Part shown: positions 11,431-22,310 of the stretch, piece by piece
Numbering within the stretch: position 1 is the first letter of the stretch
Layout: each line of letters starts with the position of its first letter
Source: Anisus vortex
Taxonomy: Eukaryota > Mollusca > Gastropoda > Planorbidae
DNA: 64,000 bases
NCBI GenBank assembly: GCA_949126835.1
Contig: OX421495.1
Coordinates: forward strand, 783,501-847,500
Direction: 5' to 3'
Program-made: the position numbers and the translations under genes
The notes under the pieces: model-generated
The model's database searches: none
The model's input: only the letters and a program-made list of their open reading frames with translations
Told to the model about the DNA's origin: nothing

Positions 11431-14389
11431 CTAGAAGTGAAAGTAAAAATCGTCGTTGATTTCTGATCTTCCCGCCATTAATTCTGTAGCCAGCGATTTG
11501 GAGGTAGTAGAGTTCATGGGAGGGTAATCATAGGGCGGATACATGTGAACAACGGAAGGGATGGACATGGTTCTGGAACTGCGCCGGTTCAGTTGAATGC
11601 TTGAAACGTCTCGCATCGATGGCGGGGGCAAGCGTCTTCCGCTCGCGGTTCCCTTACCGCTGATCAGGGTGCTTTGCGCGTGGTAGTCTCTCTGGCTTTG
11701 CGCGACGAGGTCCTCAAACAGGTACATGTGGGGATCCGGGCTGATGGACAGGGTGGAGGTGGACGAGCGGGGGTCAACCCAGGCCGGGTAGCCCGGGTAG
11801 AAGTTGTCGATCCGCATGGGCTTGCTCAGGTTCTTCCGCACGCACAGAACGAGGCAGGCGATGATGAAAGCGAGGGCAAGGCTCCCCGAGATGTAGATGA
11901 CGAGGAGGGGGATGAACGAGTTGTGCACCACCGTGTACACGTGCTGATCCTTCAACTTCCGGTCTCGTGTGCTGATGGGAGGGGAGACGCCCTCGCATTT
12001 CGTCTCCACGTGGGACAGGTCCTCGCCCAGCATGGACACGCAGATCTCCTGCTGGACGTTCCGGTCGAAAGGGTAGAAGGTGTAGTGGTTGGTGTCCGGC
12101 GATACCGTCACCGCTTCCACCACGGAGGAGTCGTTGCAGCGGGTCAGCATGACCTTGTAGCCCCCAATCAGGCCGCTGAGCCTGGCGACCCACTTGACAT
12201 GAAGAGATGACGGGTTGGGGTGGGTGATGTTGAAGTAAAGTATCTTGTCCGAGGAAGGCAGAGGGCTGGTCACGCTGCGTTCAATGACCCGTGACGAGGC
12301 GTTCTCTGTTCGCCAGGGCAAATATTGCATCAGGCAGCGAGTGTCCTCTTTCGTCGAATTGACACACTTCAGATCAGAGAACTCCAGTTCAGAGAACATT
12401 TTCCTATGGAGGCTTTTGGTGGGCGCGCATTGCCAGTTGGCGGACCATTCTTTGGAGTTTGAGTGAGTGATTTGCCTCCATCTGTGCAGCCAGGCTGCGC
12501 TGCAGTTGCAGGCCAAAGGGTTGTCGTCCAGCTTCACCTCGGCGAGGTCCTTAAAGAGAAAGAAGACACACTCCGGGATGACCTGTATCCGGTTATTGGA
12601 GACGTCCAAAGCTTTCAAGGACGAGTTGACGTTGGTCAAAGGCCCCGCCAAGAACAGGGAGATGTCGTTGTGGGACAGGTTAGCGAAGGTGAGCTGCCGC
12701 CAGCCGGACATCGTCTGGAAATCGATGCGGTCGATCTTGTTGAAGCTGAGGTCCAGCTGAGTCAGGTGACGCAGGGTGGTCAGCGCGAACACTTGCGTCG
12801 ACGTGATGCCACAGTGACTCACATGGAGATGCTTCAGCGTCTGGCTGACTCCGTCGAACATGTCCTGTCTAAGTGTTCTCCCAACGTTAGTCTGGCTCAA
12901 GTTCAGGCTCTCGAGCCTGATCAGATCAAAGAAAGCTCCATTTTCGATGTTTTCCATGGGGTTTCCACTCAGATCTAGGGTTACTAGCGATGATCCAGTG
13001 CCGGCGAGACTCTTCCGTTCCAAAACTCTGATGTCGTTGTTGGCCAAATTTAGTGAGACCAGATATCTTAGTGCCACGAAGTCATCCTCAGCGAGCTTCG
13101 AAATGTTATTCGCGCTCAAATCTAGGATCCTTATAGATTTCATGTACCTCAAAGACTTAAGAGCGTTATCGTTGAGAAAGTTGCCTTGGAGATTCAGCTC
13201 TTCCAAAGAGAAATCTAAATTGTAAAAAGCTCCTACAGATACGCTGCTCATTTTATTATTGGCCAGATTTAAAACACGAAGTTTGGACAGTTTTGAAAAT
13301 GCCTGATTGTCCAATATCTTTATGTCGTTATTGGAGAGGTCTAGGTCAGTGAGATGACGCAGAACATCAAGTTCCTGTAAATCTTCAAAGCGGAGACTGT
13401 TGCTTGAAAGCGTCAGACTTTTTAATTTCGTCAAGGAAGAAAACGCCCCCGGCCTGATGTTAGCGATTCTGCAGCCAATCAAATGCAGGGTCTCGAGGCT
13501 TGCCAGATTTTTGAAAATCTCACTGTCCAACTCATGCTGTTTGCAGCCAACGATGTGCAAAGTTTTCAACTTTTTCAATCCAGACAGCGCCGCGGTAGGC
13601 AGGCCGTCGAAGGCGTACAGCTGCAGGGACAATGCTTTCAGAGAATTCTCCAGGCCGTGGAAGGCGTCGTCATGAATTGTCGTCACCGCATTGTCCAGCA
13701 GGTCAAGTTTTTCAATGTGAAGTCCCTTGAAGCCTTTGGCTGGCAGATGTCTGATATTGTTCACCCTGATAAAAAAAGAAGATATAATTTATTTCTAGAT
13801 ACAAACATAGTGAGCTGAAAGAATATAATAAATAGCTTTAAAACACGATAAAAGTGCATGATACTTAGTTAACTTAGGATTGTTAAATAATAAAAATAGA
13901 TTATATTGTGACTATTTCTAGGTTTTCCTAGACTTGGACACCCATGAATAGTCCTAGAGTAAGGGCTAAGACTAGAAAACATAAGTGTAAAGAAAAGTTC
14001 ACACACGAAAGACTTTGAAAAACGAAAGGTCAGAGAAGACCTATAATGGTGAATCGGAATCTTGTAGATACATTAAACATAACAATTTTAAGAGAAGTTG
14101 ATAAATAAATTTAACAGACGACGCGGTATAAACTAACGAACTAACTAAATCACTAGTCAATTATGTCATTTAAAATCAATTACCTTAAAGACAGTTCCTT
14201 AATGCGCCCATCAAAAGACAAAAATTTTGGCAGGGCGGAGAGGTACAGGCCCATACAGTTGATGATCAGGGCGCCGTCTCTGGACTCGCAGGAGCAGGGA
14301 TAGGCTGGACAATAGACGAAACCTCGCTCCACTGACATGGAAGGGCTTACCAATGCCCAGAACACAATCAAAATAACTGGCACCGCCAT
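11431..14389 (-). CDS. LRR–fibronectin-III single-pass membrane receptor (846 aa)
   Basis: There are two coding exons: 14184–14389 (start ATG, signal peptide) and 11431–13765. The donor AG/GTAATT and acceptor ATCAG join as ...KELSLR-VNNIRH..., with the split Arg codon agreeing. Domains: signal peptide about 1–19; LRR N-cap with Cys27, 32, 34 and 45; about 16 leucine-rich repeats of the LxxLxLxxNxI type (about 65–480); LRR C-cap starting NPLACNC (about 484–546); a fibronectin-III-like module (about 575–665); one membrane helix (about 686–710, FIPLLVIYISGSLALAFIIA...); and a 136-residue cytoplasmic tail rich in Ser, Pro and Tyr and ending FYFHF, which could serve as a class II PDZ ligand (inference). 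The layout resembles neuronal or adhesion LRR-FNIII receptors, and the ligand is unknown. A TTCCCAG acceptor just before the ATG suggests a 5' UTR intron. The second exon is much more GC-rich than its surroundings. Confidence 0.9.
14184..14389 (-). CDS. exon 1 of the LRR receptor: signal peptide and LRR N-cap
   Basis: This exon encodes MAVPVILIVFWALVSPS..., a hydrophobic signal sequence, and the four-cysteine N-cap. I chose this ATG because the hydrophobic stretch starts right after it and an acceptor-like TTTATTCCCAG lies about 17 bases upstream. It ends at the donor in 14181–14183 (read on the minus strand). Confidence 0.88.
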
Positions 14390-14574
14390 TGGGCAATATC
14401 GGCTGGCTGGGAATAAAATAAAACATTTGTTTGAAATATCAATTTAGTTTCTTAAAATGTTTGTAAACATAAAACATTATTTCACAAGGTTATAAACAAC
14501 TGTATACCTCGTATTAATTTACTTATGGTCAAATTCATACATTTGTTGAGATCAAAAGAGCTTTTATTGGTACT

Positions 14575-14752
14575 TTAAAAACGAACAAAAAGAACTTTCT
14601 CTTTGGCTAGTGGCTGTGTGCCTTACATACCAATACAACAGCCACTGCAATTCACACCAAGAGCGCACTGAGCATGCTAAATTTAATAGCATGGATAGAA
14701 GCGCTTTACAAAAATGGCCATTATTATTATTATTATTATTACCATATTATTA
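14575..14752 (+). mobile_element. LINE 3'-end fragment with (ATT)n tail
   Basis: It shares a block with 45955–46085 (GCAATTCACACCAAGAGCGC, then an ATGCTAAATTTAATAGCATG-like segment), and both copies end in an ATT/TTA microsatellite. Two diverged copies with the same 3' microsatellite are typical of a non-LTR element 3' end. The RT part is absent, so the clade is unknown. Confidence 0.6.
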
Positions 14753-14861
14753 CTTGTATGTTGTAAATTTAAGTTATAAATAGGAGATTATTTATTAAGC
14801 CAGAGCACACGTCTCCTGCTTTGTTATTCTTACTTAATTCATCTGAAATGCATTTCTTTAT

Positions 14862-14945
14862 ATCTTATCTTATCTTATACATTACAGACGCTCCTTCTAT
14901 AAAGAAGATTATTGCGTCCTACGCTCATCCGAGGTCGTTTAATCC
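14862..14945 (-). mobile_element. LINE-2 3'-tail fragment
   Basis: TTATACATTACAGACGCTCC and AAGAAGATTATTGCGTCC match the 3' end of the larger minus-strand LINE at 52430–53998. Only the last about 80 bp are present. Confidence 0.7.
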
Positions 14946-14949
14946 CTTG

Positions 14950-17140
14950 TAGTCTAAAATGTTGTATTCCTTTATGATGTCTGCAGTCATATGATCTATG
15001 TTCTATATGCTTGTATTTTTTTTTAAAAATCCTTTTGAAACAACACTATCAGTAGCTGAACTAAAAATCAAGCATTTTGATTTCAGTTAAATACCAGAAT
15101 AAAAAAATGAAATAAAATGCTAATTTTTTCTATGATACATATTAGACTAATTGTTGCACAGTATAATATTAATGGATTATTTTACTTGAAACAAACGCGA
15201 AACTGAATTTCGTCCATGAAAACGAAGATAAGTCCTACTAAGCTTATTGATTCATTAAGTTATTATTGCTTTTAGTCTACGGTACAGTTTGGTCTGAAGT
15301 AAAAACTACACATTAAATTGCACATCAAATGTTACATAATACTAGATCTATAGAAAATCTTACCTTCAAAGAATTTCAATGTTTCGTATTGAGCTTGTAA
15401 CTATGCCAAAGATGAATCAACTTATAGATTGTCAATGTCAAAATTTGAACTTTTGAAAACAAAGATATTATTTAATTTCACAAATTAGTTCGGCGTTGAA
15501 TCATATAGCACAAAGACAAATTGCTAAGTCTGAAAACTGTAAGAAATTACTAGCAGACGATATGTAACTTGTTTCTAAAGGACGACAACGTAAGACACTA
15601 TTTCAGAAAATCAGCGCTCAAATTTGTGCGTCCTTTCTGAAAACTTGTCCGCTGGACAGTGCATTCCGAGCTGTACGGTGTCTCTGTTCGGTCTGAGACA
15701 AGAGTGTCACATCTCTCGCCCAATTTTCGGAAGTTGATTTCTGTATTTGCGATTCCCCCCTTTTCCCTCCCGGCGCCTCCCCACTCCCCATCCCCTTCCC
15801 TCGGACATCCCAGCAGGCTACTGTATCAATATCTCTTTATTTGTCGCGCAATGGAGGGACAACAGCCACCAGGCGACAAGAACAATAGCGCTAGTTGTCT
15901 GCCCTTTCCGCACAACAGGTTTATGGACCTTGAAATGCATTCAATATTTGACGAATGCCAAATTTGTATCTGGATGTATTCATTAAGACCTCTATGATTT
16001 ATTTTCAGGGCGCGAAACGATTAGCAGAACTAGTCGCCTCAATGATGTGTAAACGTCATCTTCAGCTTGCAATGGACCGATTTCAGCCCTCCATTATTTT
16101 GATAAGGGCGCCAAAAATACACTCGTTCCGGTACTAATTAAATAGGATTTGAAGAATAATTCGGTGTAAATATTTACAATTTCGGACCTGCATTGTTTGA
16201 AAGTATTGGACATTGCGTTGGCTATGTTATCAATTGGTAGGAAATTACAAATAGCTTTTCTTTCTTGTCTTGTTTCATTTTCGCAGAAAGAGTAGGCCCC
16301 TATTACAGTTATGGGCTTCAGAAAATGGGGCAATAGGTTTTTGTTTTCTCTTTCACATTAAACCAAAATGTAAGGAAATATTATTTTATATAGGTTAGTT
16401 GTCTCTTTAAAGAAAATGTTGTATTTACGAGAAAAAAAAGGCATACTATTTACTGGTAACATAAGCCTGTAGTAGACCTAGTCTAGTAATAATTCCGATT
16501 TAAAAAAACGAAATGTAGGCCTACAACTGACAAGTGAAGACTATACAAGTGAGACAGTCTCGACAGATACTCGTTGTTTAACGGACATCTTTCTTAACAT
16601 TCATTTTGTCTTTCAATAATTTGATATTCGCTTTAGATAGGTAGATATATTTTGTAAAAATTGTCAACCAATAGGTCGAGACTAACACCTGGTGTTTGGT
16701 CAACATGTGATGGTCCTCACCAGTGGGCCAGATTCATGGACATTATCTTTCTCTCTCTCTCTCTATGTATATATATATATATTATATGAAGCTTGTGTGT
16801 TCACCAATTAAATTGGTTTATTTAAAGACACATGACCTAATTGCCTCATATTTTACCTTTGCAATTTGGCTTAGCACATGATTGTGTCCTCCCTAGCTGA
16901 ATTGTAAATCCACGGGCAACACCGGACCCTAAGCTTTTTGTTAATAAAAAGACTTTCCAATTTTTAACCCGATTAAGCTTACATTTTTTTTTATTGGATT
17001 TCCTAAATGTCTTCAGTAAAAAAAAAAAAAACATTATTAGCTTTCTGTTCATTGCAGCTTAGATTTTTTTTTAATCTGTAGTTTAAGCTTATACAGGCCT
17101 ATTTTATTTCCCACCGGGCAACGCCGGGGTATTTAGCTTA
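14950..17140. other. intergenic, no gene recognised
   Basis: This is AT-rich sequence upstream of the LRR gene. Short ORFs near 15659–16137 have no recognisable domain and no clear splice sites. A CT/TA microsatellite is at about 16749–16780. The LRR gene's promoter and 5' UTR exon may be here but cannot be placed. Confidence 0.4.
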
Positions 17141-17144
17141 TTTG

Positions 17145-17255
17145 TGGTAAAGTAAAGGCGGCTGTGCATTGTGCTGGCCACACAATTACCTAGTATGCAG
17201 TTATCACAGAAACTGGTGAACGCTGCTTCACAATATCTGCATTACCTGAGTCTTA
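17145..17255 (+). mobile_element. SINE-B body fragment
   Basis: AAAGTAAAGGCGGCTGTGCA, TGTGCTGGCCACACAATTAC and CAGAAACTGGTGAACGCTGC match, in order, the body of the full-length copies at 27845 and 58750. The tRNA-like head is missing. Confidence 0.65.
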
Positions 17256-17639
17256 TATACTTTGTCTTCGATCTCTTCTATCAAGCAGTGATATAGCTCT
17301 TCAGATTTATTGCTTTAAACTTTAAATCATAGCCCTACACGTTTGTTTTTTTATTCCAGCCCCACTCCCCCCTCCATTAAAAGTGCTTATTAGAACTGTA
17401 TGGGCAGTTACAGTGTATTTGAAAAATAATTTTTGCCGGTTCAGAGAACCGGGCACATATATGCTAGTAGTATCTAAAACCGGACGATACAAATTTACAA
17501 TGATAGAAAAAAAAATCTTCATGATTAAAATATTAATGCTTATACTTATAATTTACATTTCACAACATACTATCTACCAACAAAAAAAAACTAGATTTAT
17601 TCCAACAAAATATGCATATTATTATTTAGTGTAACGGTG

Positions 17640-18240
17640 TAACGTCTGCCAGTTTAATGACGTCTACCTTATTTTATGACATCTTCCATATTTATGACGT
17701 CTGCCATATTTTATGACATCTGCCGATGTTCACGTCAATGCGTCATAGAGAATAGCGAACATGGATGAGGGTTAACGTCCTAAGCCTTGCCGTCATGTTT
17801 GTAAATTTGTGCTTGTACCTGGCATGCGCTGGTCATATTTGCCCGCCACAGAAAATATTCATGTTATTTTATTGACCCGAAAAGCGTTACGGAAAACTGT
17901 CATGGCGGAAGAGTCGTCTGCTTTTTATGCAATCATTGAAACGTTGTATTTTAGTCACTTTTTTAAATATTAAGAGCAATTGTTAGATTTTATACTATTA
18001 ATTTCAATGATCTTGTTAGATAACTATTTTCTTTGCCGCGGCGGACATAATGATTGTGTGGCCAGCACAATGTCTAACTGTCCACGGATTGGATTCAATC
18101 TAGCATTTTCATAAATCTTTAAACTGAAGTTCATTTTTTGTTAGGTACAAGTTCAATCAATCCATTCCCTGCTTGAATGCCACTAGACAATATTGAGACT
18201 TTATGGAACATATAAATGTTATAGTGCGGCTCTCTACAGT
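17640..18240. other. intergenic with short inverted SINE-B piece
   Basis: ATTGTGTGGCCAGCACAATG (about 18053–18073) is the reverse complement of the SINE-B motif. Around 17640–17720 there are short repeats of ATGACGTCTGCC. No gene is seen. Confidence 0.4.
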
Positions 18241-18790
18241 GGCGTTATCAGAATTACAAAGTGACAGTGAGAAGGGAGGGGGGGGGGGGGGAGGGGACAG
18301 TGCGGAATAGATGACGGTAGGGACAAGGTAAGGCAAATAGTATACAGTTGGACAAAATGGTAAAAGGGGGGGGGGCGGCAAATAATTAAAAAGGGGTGTT
18401 TTGTATGGACGATCTATGGGGGGGGGGGGGGGGGGAGTGGGTACGCGACCCCACCTGTTACACACCTTCCATGCGTTTAACTACAAGTGAGGGGATACTG
18501 CTGCAAGGTCGATGTGTCATCGTTCAATAGTTTGTTCTTACGTTCAAGTCTCAATGATAAAACCACAAAATAAGTTATCGTAAAGGGGAAAATATATAGG
18601 CTTAAAACAAACAAACAATATATATAAGCTGCATTTAGGGGCCATCCAAATTTTACGTGCACACAAAAAGTCAGATGTTCACCCCCCCCCCCCCCCCTCA
18701 CCATTTCTGTTGCACCCCGTACATTGTTGCCCCCACCCCGCCCCCACCTTCCTTCCCCCCCCCCCCCCCCCCCCATCCAAACCCTTCTAG
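18241..18790. repeat. cluster of poly(G)/poly(C) runs
   Basis: Runs of 9–18 G occur at 18281, 18367 and 18418, and C runs at 18681 and 18758. The ORFs on either strand are translations of these runs. A GGGGCCATCCAAATTTTACG motif at 18638 resembles the termini of the inverted-repeat element at 38361, so this may be a decayed relative. Confidence 0.6.
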
Positions 18791-18799
18791 AAAAATTAA

Positions 18800-20460
18800 T
18801 TTTTAGTCATAAACTATTCACAAGGCATTTGTTTTACTATTTAACCAGCGGTTACACCACGTCGTATCGACGTGATCTGCCTGCTGGGTAAAGCTTTAAT
18901 GTGTTTTCTCACGTTGAAATATTTATTATTAAAGAAATGCAATAGAAAGTTAAATTTGTTATTACCCTGATCACTGCATCGAAACAATGGATACAATATA
19001 ACACTATAGACTATAGTCTAAAGGCGAAGGAGAAACTTATAAGAAGCTATAGGTTCTACTAATTTCAAAACATGGAAATTAAATCAAACAGACATGGTTA
19101 TGTTTTAAATAGGTTAGTGATTTTAGTAATCCTTGAACATTTTGTTGGAATAAAATTTTTATTAGAATGTAAAAGTTAAGCATATTCGATCCATTAAGCA
19201 TAGTTTTTTGTTTGTTTTTTTGTTTTTTTATTTTGTTGCTGTTGTTTTTTTGCTTTTAGGTATTTGCACTAGATCTAGATCTAGACTATTATTTTTTGGA
19301 CGGATAAGAATTTCAAAAAACAAAAAGGCCAATTAATCGAATCCAGTCTTTAAAAGGATGGTCTACATTTTTAGCTGCTTCCGGGAATCGTCAGTAGTTA
19401 CCCTCAGCTGGTGAAGGGGGATTTATTATGTCCAAGCAAGAAACTATCGTCCTATAACCCACCAATGGGATGTCCGTTGGCTGTGTGACGTCATTGGCCA
19501 AGATAATGCTTTCCGGAAAGAGACGGTGCCGAGCTAACGTTTGTGATGATAAGGAGATCGTCTTTAATATTGTCCGGTTCACATAAACGAATTCCATCTT
19601 CCGTTCTATAGCGACAGATAAAAAGAAAATCCGATAATAATAATACGTCTTACAAGTTGGCATAGTGTTCTTTAGAAGAGTGTCTAAAAACATGACCATT
19701 ATAAACCGATACTGAAAACTCTTTTCTTTTTTTAATATTTTTCGTTTTTTTAGTGTAGTTTATATAATTGTATGTTTATAAAAATATAAAATTGGGTGTA
19801 TATAAGATAGTTTACATTTATAAAATTTAACGTAATTCAATCCAGGATTAACAAAATTATCAAAGTCAAAGTAAGTTACTTTTCTATAAACTATTTTATA
19901 ACGTTAAAACGTATATATTTATATTAAATAGTAAATCTAATATATTTTAAAGCAGAAAAATTATAGTAACTTGTCTAGCAATACAATTAGTTAATCAATG
20001 AAAAAAAAACTGATTTTCAGTACTTTTGCTTATCTGGCCAATTCTGGGAAGCTACAGATCTGATTATGAACGTATCTCTAGCTTAGAAACTCCAGTCCCC
20101 CCCCCCCCCCCCACTGTCCCCACCCTCAAACAGATTTAAATTTAAATCCGACTATGAGTACGATAACCCGTTTCCGCCTGTTTTGAGACGCAGGGTAAAT
20201 GAAACAAAAAACCAACAGCCACAACACACTATGTGATAGTGTGTCCAGCACAATACTCAACAACATTTACTATCACTGACTTATTTCAGGTTCAGGTACC
20301 CGTCATAGCTGAGCTCGCGGGTCGTCGGAGTGGGGGGGGGGGGGGGCACAAATCGAGACCTGGTATTTACGTAACTCGGAATGTTATAGAAGTAGGTCAA
20401 ATAAAGTAAAGTGCCCATGTTATTTATCCATAAGGAAGACGAAGAGTCTTTACCAGTTTT
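18800..20460. other. intergenic, no gene recognised
   Basis: AT-rich sequence with C/G runs at about 20098–20112 and 20333–20346. The minus-strand ORF at 19391–19699 has no recognisable motif. No RNA gene was seen. Confidence 0.4.
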
Positions 20461-20469
20461 CTTGTTCTT

Positions 20470-20715
20470 GTAATGCCAGTGTATGCTGTGGTCAGCACAA
20501 TGCCCAGAACTCCCTTTATTTCTCCACATTCCGGAAATGACTTTAGGGACTCGAGAAAACTGTGTAGACACAGGGACACGCCCAAAAACCGAGAGATAAA
20601 TTCCAGTTTTTTTTTTTTTTTTTTTTTTTTTTTGCTAACTAGAATTTGAACTCGAAACCATTGCATTGAAAAACAAACACGCAACCAATCGACCACAGCC
20701 TCCAACACGATGATC
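20470..20715 (-). mobile_element. tRNA-headed SINE (SINE-B-like), degraded
   Basis: Read on the minus strand it starts GGCTGTGGTCGATTGGTTGC (A-box region), with TTCGAGTTCAAATTC as the B-box, then a long A run. GGCATTGTGCTGACCACAGC, as in the SINE-B body, follows farther on. It produces no protein. Confidence 0.5.
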
Positions 20716-20803
20716 ACCGGATCATCACCGTTTCCCCATCAAGGAGTAAAGTCGCGAATATTAAATTCGTTCTAGCATTGAAATAGTACGGCTGTCTCTA
20801 GAG

Positions 20804-20990
20804 CAAGGGTCGGCAACCTACGAAAAACTTATCTTGTACAATGGCACGCGGAAGAGGCCTTAAATGTCTTTCAAGCCTTTTCTACAAAAAATTTAGTGCT
20901 CCAATAAGGATGACTTTTAGGCTGTTGACACGCTGAATGAATTAGAAGTAATAATTTGGCACACTGTTGTCAAAAGTTTGCCGACCCCTG
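20804..20990. mobile_element. hAT-like MITE, GGTCGGCAA family, copy 1
   Basis: The ends are CAAGGGTCGGCAACC and AGTTTGCCGACCCCTG, with flanking 8-mers CTCTAGAG and CTCTAGAA that match at 7 of 8 positions. The same family occurs at 29640, 38840 and 42989. There is no coding capacity. Confidence 0.75.
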
Positions 20991-20999
20991 CTCTAGAAA

Positions 21000-22310
21000 A
21001 TCCCAGAGGTCTTTTCTTCCTGGATTTGAATATATCTTGAACAGATCTTGAGCAGGCCCTTGGTAAATATCTCAAAACCTGGCGTAACTATTTATAAACC
21101 TGATTATCGCAGATGGTGAAGCGTTCTTGTTTTTTGGCGTTATCTTTCGTCTGATGAGGGTTATCTGGCACCAAAGATAAATCTAGGTCAACGGGTTCGA
21201 GTAGTCCGGCTGATCAACAAATTGGGAAGGTTGATATCGATGTCCGATATAATATATTCAGTACAATTTTGAGAATTTATTTTGACCACGCTTTTTTCTA
21301 TAGTATAAGACTTTATATAACATTTCTTTAGATTTATATATCTTTGTATGTTCTATCTGTCTTAGTATCTTTTTATCTGGATCTCTGTCTCTTTCTATTT
21401 AACTGTCTGTCTTTTATTCTCCATCTGTCGTCGATCTATCTATCTATCTATCAATCTATCTATCTATCTATCTATTAATAAAATAATATATCTATTTATT
21501 TCGTTATTTATCTATTTATTTGGTTATCTATCTATTTATTTCTCTAACTATCTATTTCTATCTCTGTATATTTTGACTCTAACTATTTATTTATCCATCT
21601 ATATATTTATCTATCTATCTATCTTTATATTTATTATATGCAATCTGTCCCTCCACTTTTCTGATTTTATCAGACTATAAATCTATTTGATTCTCTGGCC
21701 AGACTAATGCTCCCCGGGTTATATACGCTAAATTTATCATAAAATATCACAACAAAAAAAAATGAAATTTGAAAATAATCCTTTTCAATCACTCACAGTG
21801 GCCTGATTACTACACTCTGAATGAGGTCATGGGTGACTCAGTAAAACATCATACTTGACCCAATGACACAGTAGCTATTTAGTGCCTACTGAAACATATC
21901 CCGAGGAAATCTCAAACACGTGAAATAACAAAAGATAGATTCAACTGAACCCCGAGCTATATAAACAAATTTGACTGACATGTTAGACTGAAGTCTATAA
22001 GTACGCAATACGTTTTGATCCAATGTATCCTAGTTGTTCAACTTAACATACACATACACAGGTAACATTGATCTGGGGGTGGGGGTTGACAGTTATCCTT
22101 TTTATTGGGAAGGAGGGGGTGTAGTTTTTGTTATTCTGGGAAGAGGGGGGGGGGGGACGGGACCATGACTTAGTTTACTTATATTTTCGGTGGGTACGTG
22201 ACGACACTTGTGTATGTGTTCGTAGAAGGCACGTCGACGAGGAAGGGGAGACTAACCAATTTGATTTGTTGTATAAAAAATGTTTTCGCATTTCGGCAAT
22301 AAAGAGTTAT
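21000..22310. other. intergenic with (TATC)n-type microsatellite
   Basis: Imperfect ATCT/TATT repeats cover about 21429–21640. The rest is unique AT-rich sequence, with G runs at 22076 and 22145. No gene is recognised. Confidence 0.5.

Noticed and set aside
11674..13818. Several plus-strand ORFs opposite the LRR gene
   Set aside because: Shadows of the GC-rich minus-strand coding exon; no domain and no independent start.
15659..16137. Possible small gene upstream of the LRR receptor
   Set aside because: Short overlapping ORFs without domain, signal peptide or clear splice partners.
18157..18776. Proline- and glycine-rich ORFs
   Set aside because: Translations of poly(G)/poly(C) runs.
19391..19699. 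102-residue minus-strand ORF
   Set aside because: No recognisable motif and no supporting signals; length is within chance.
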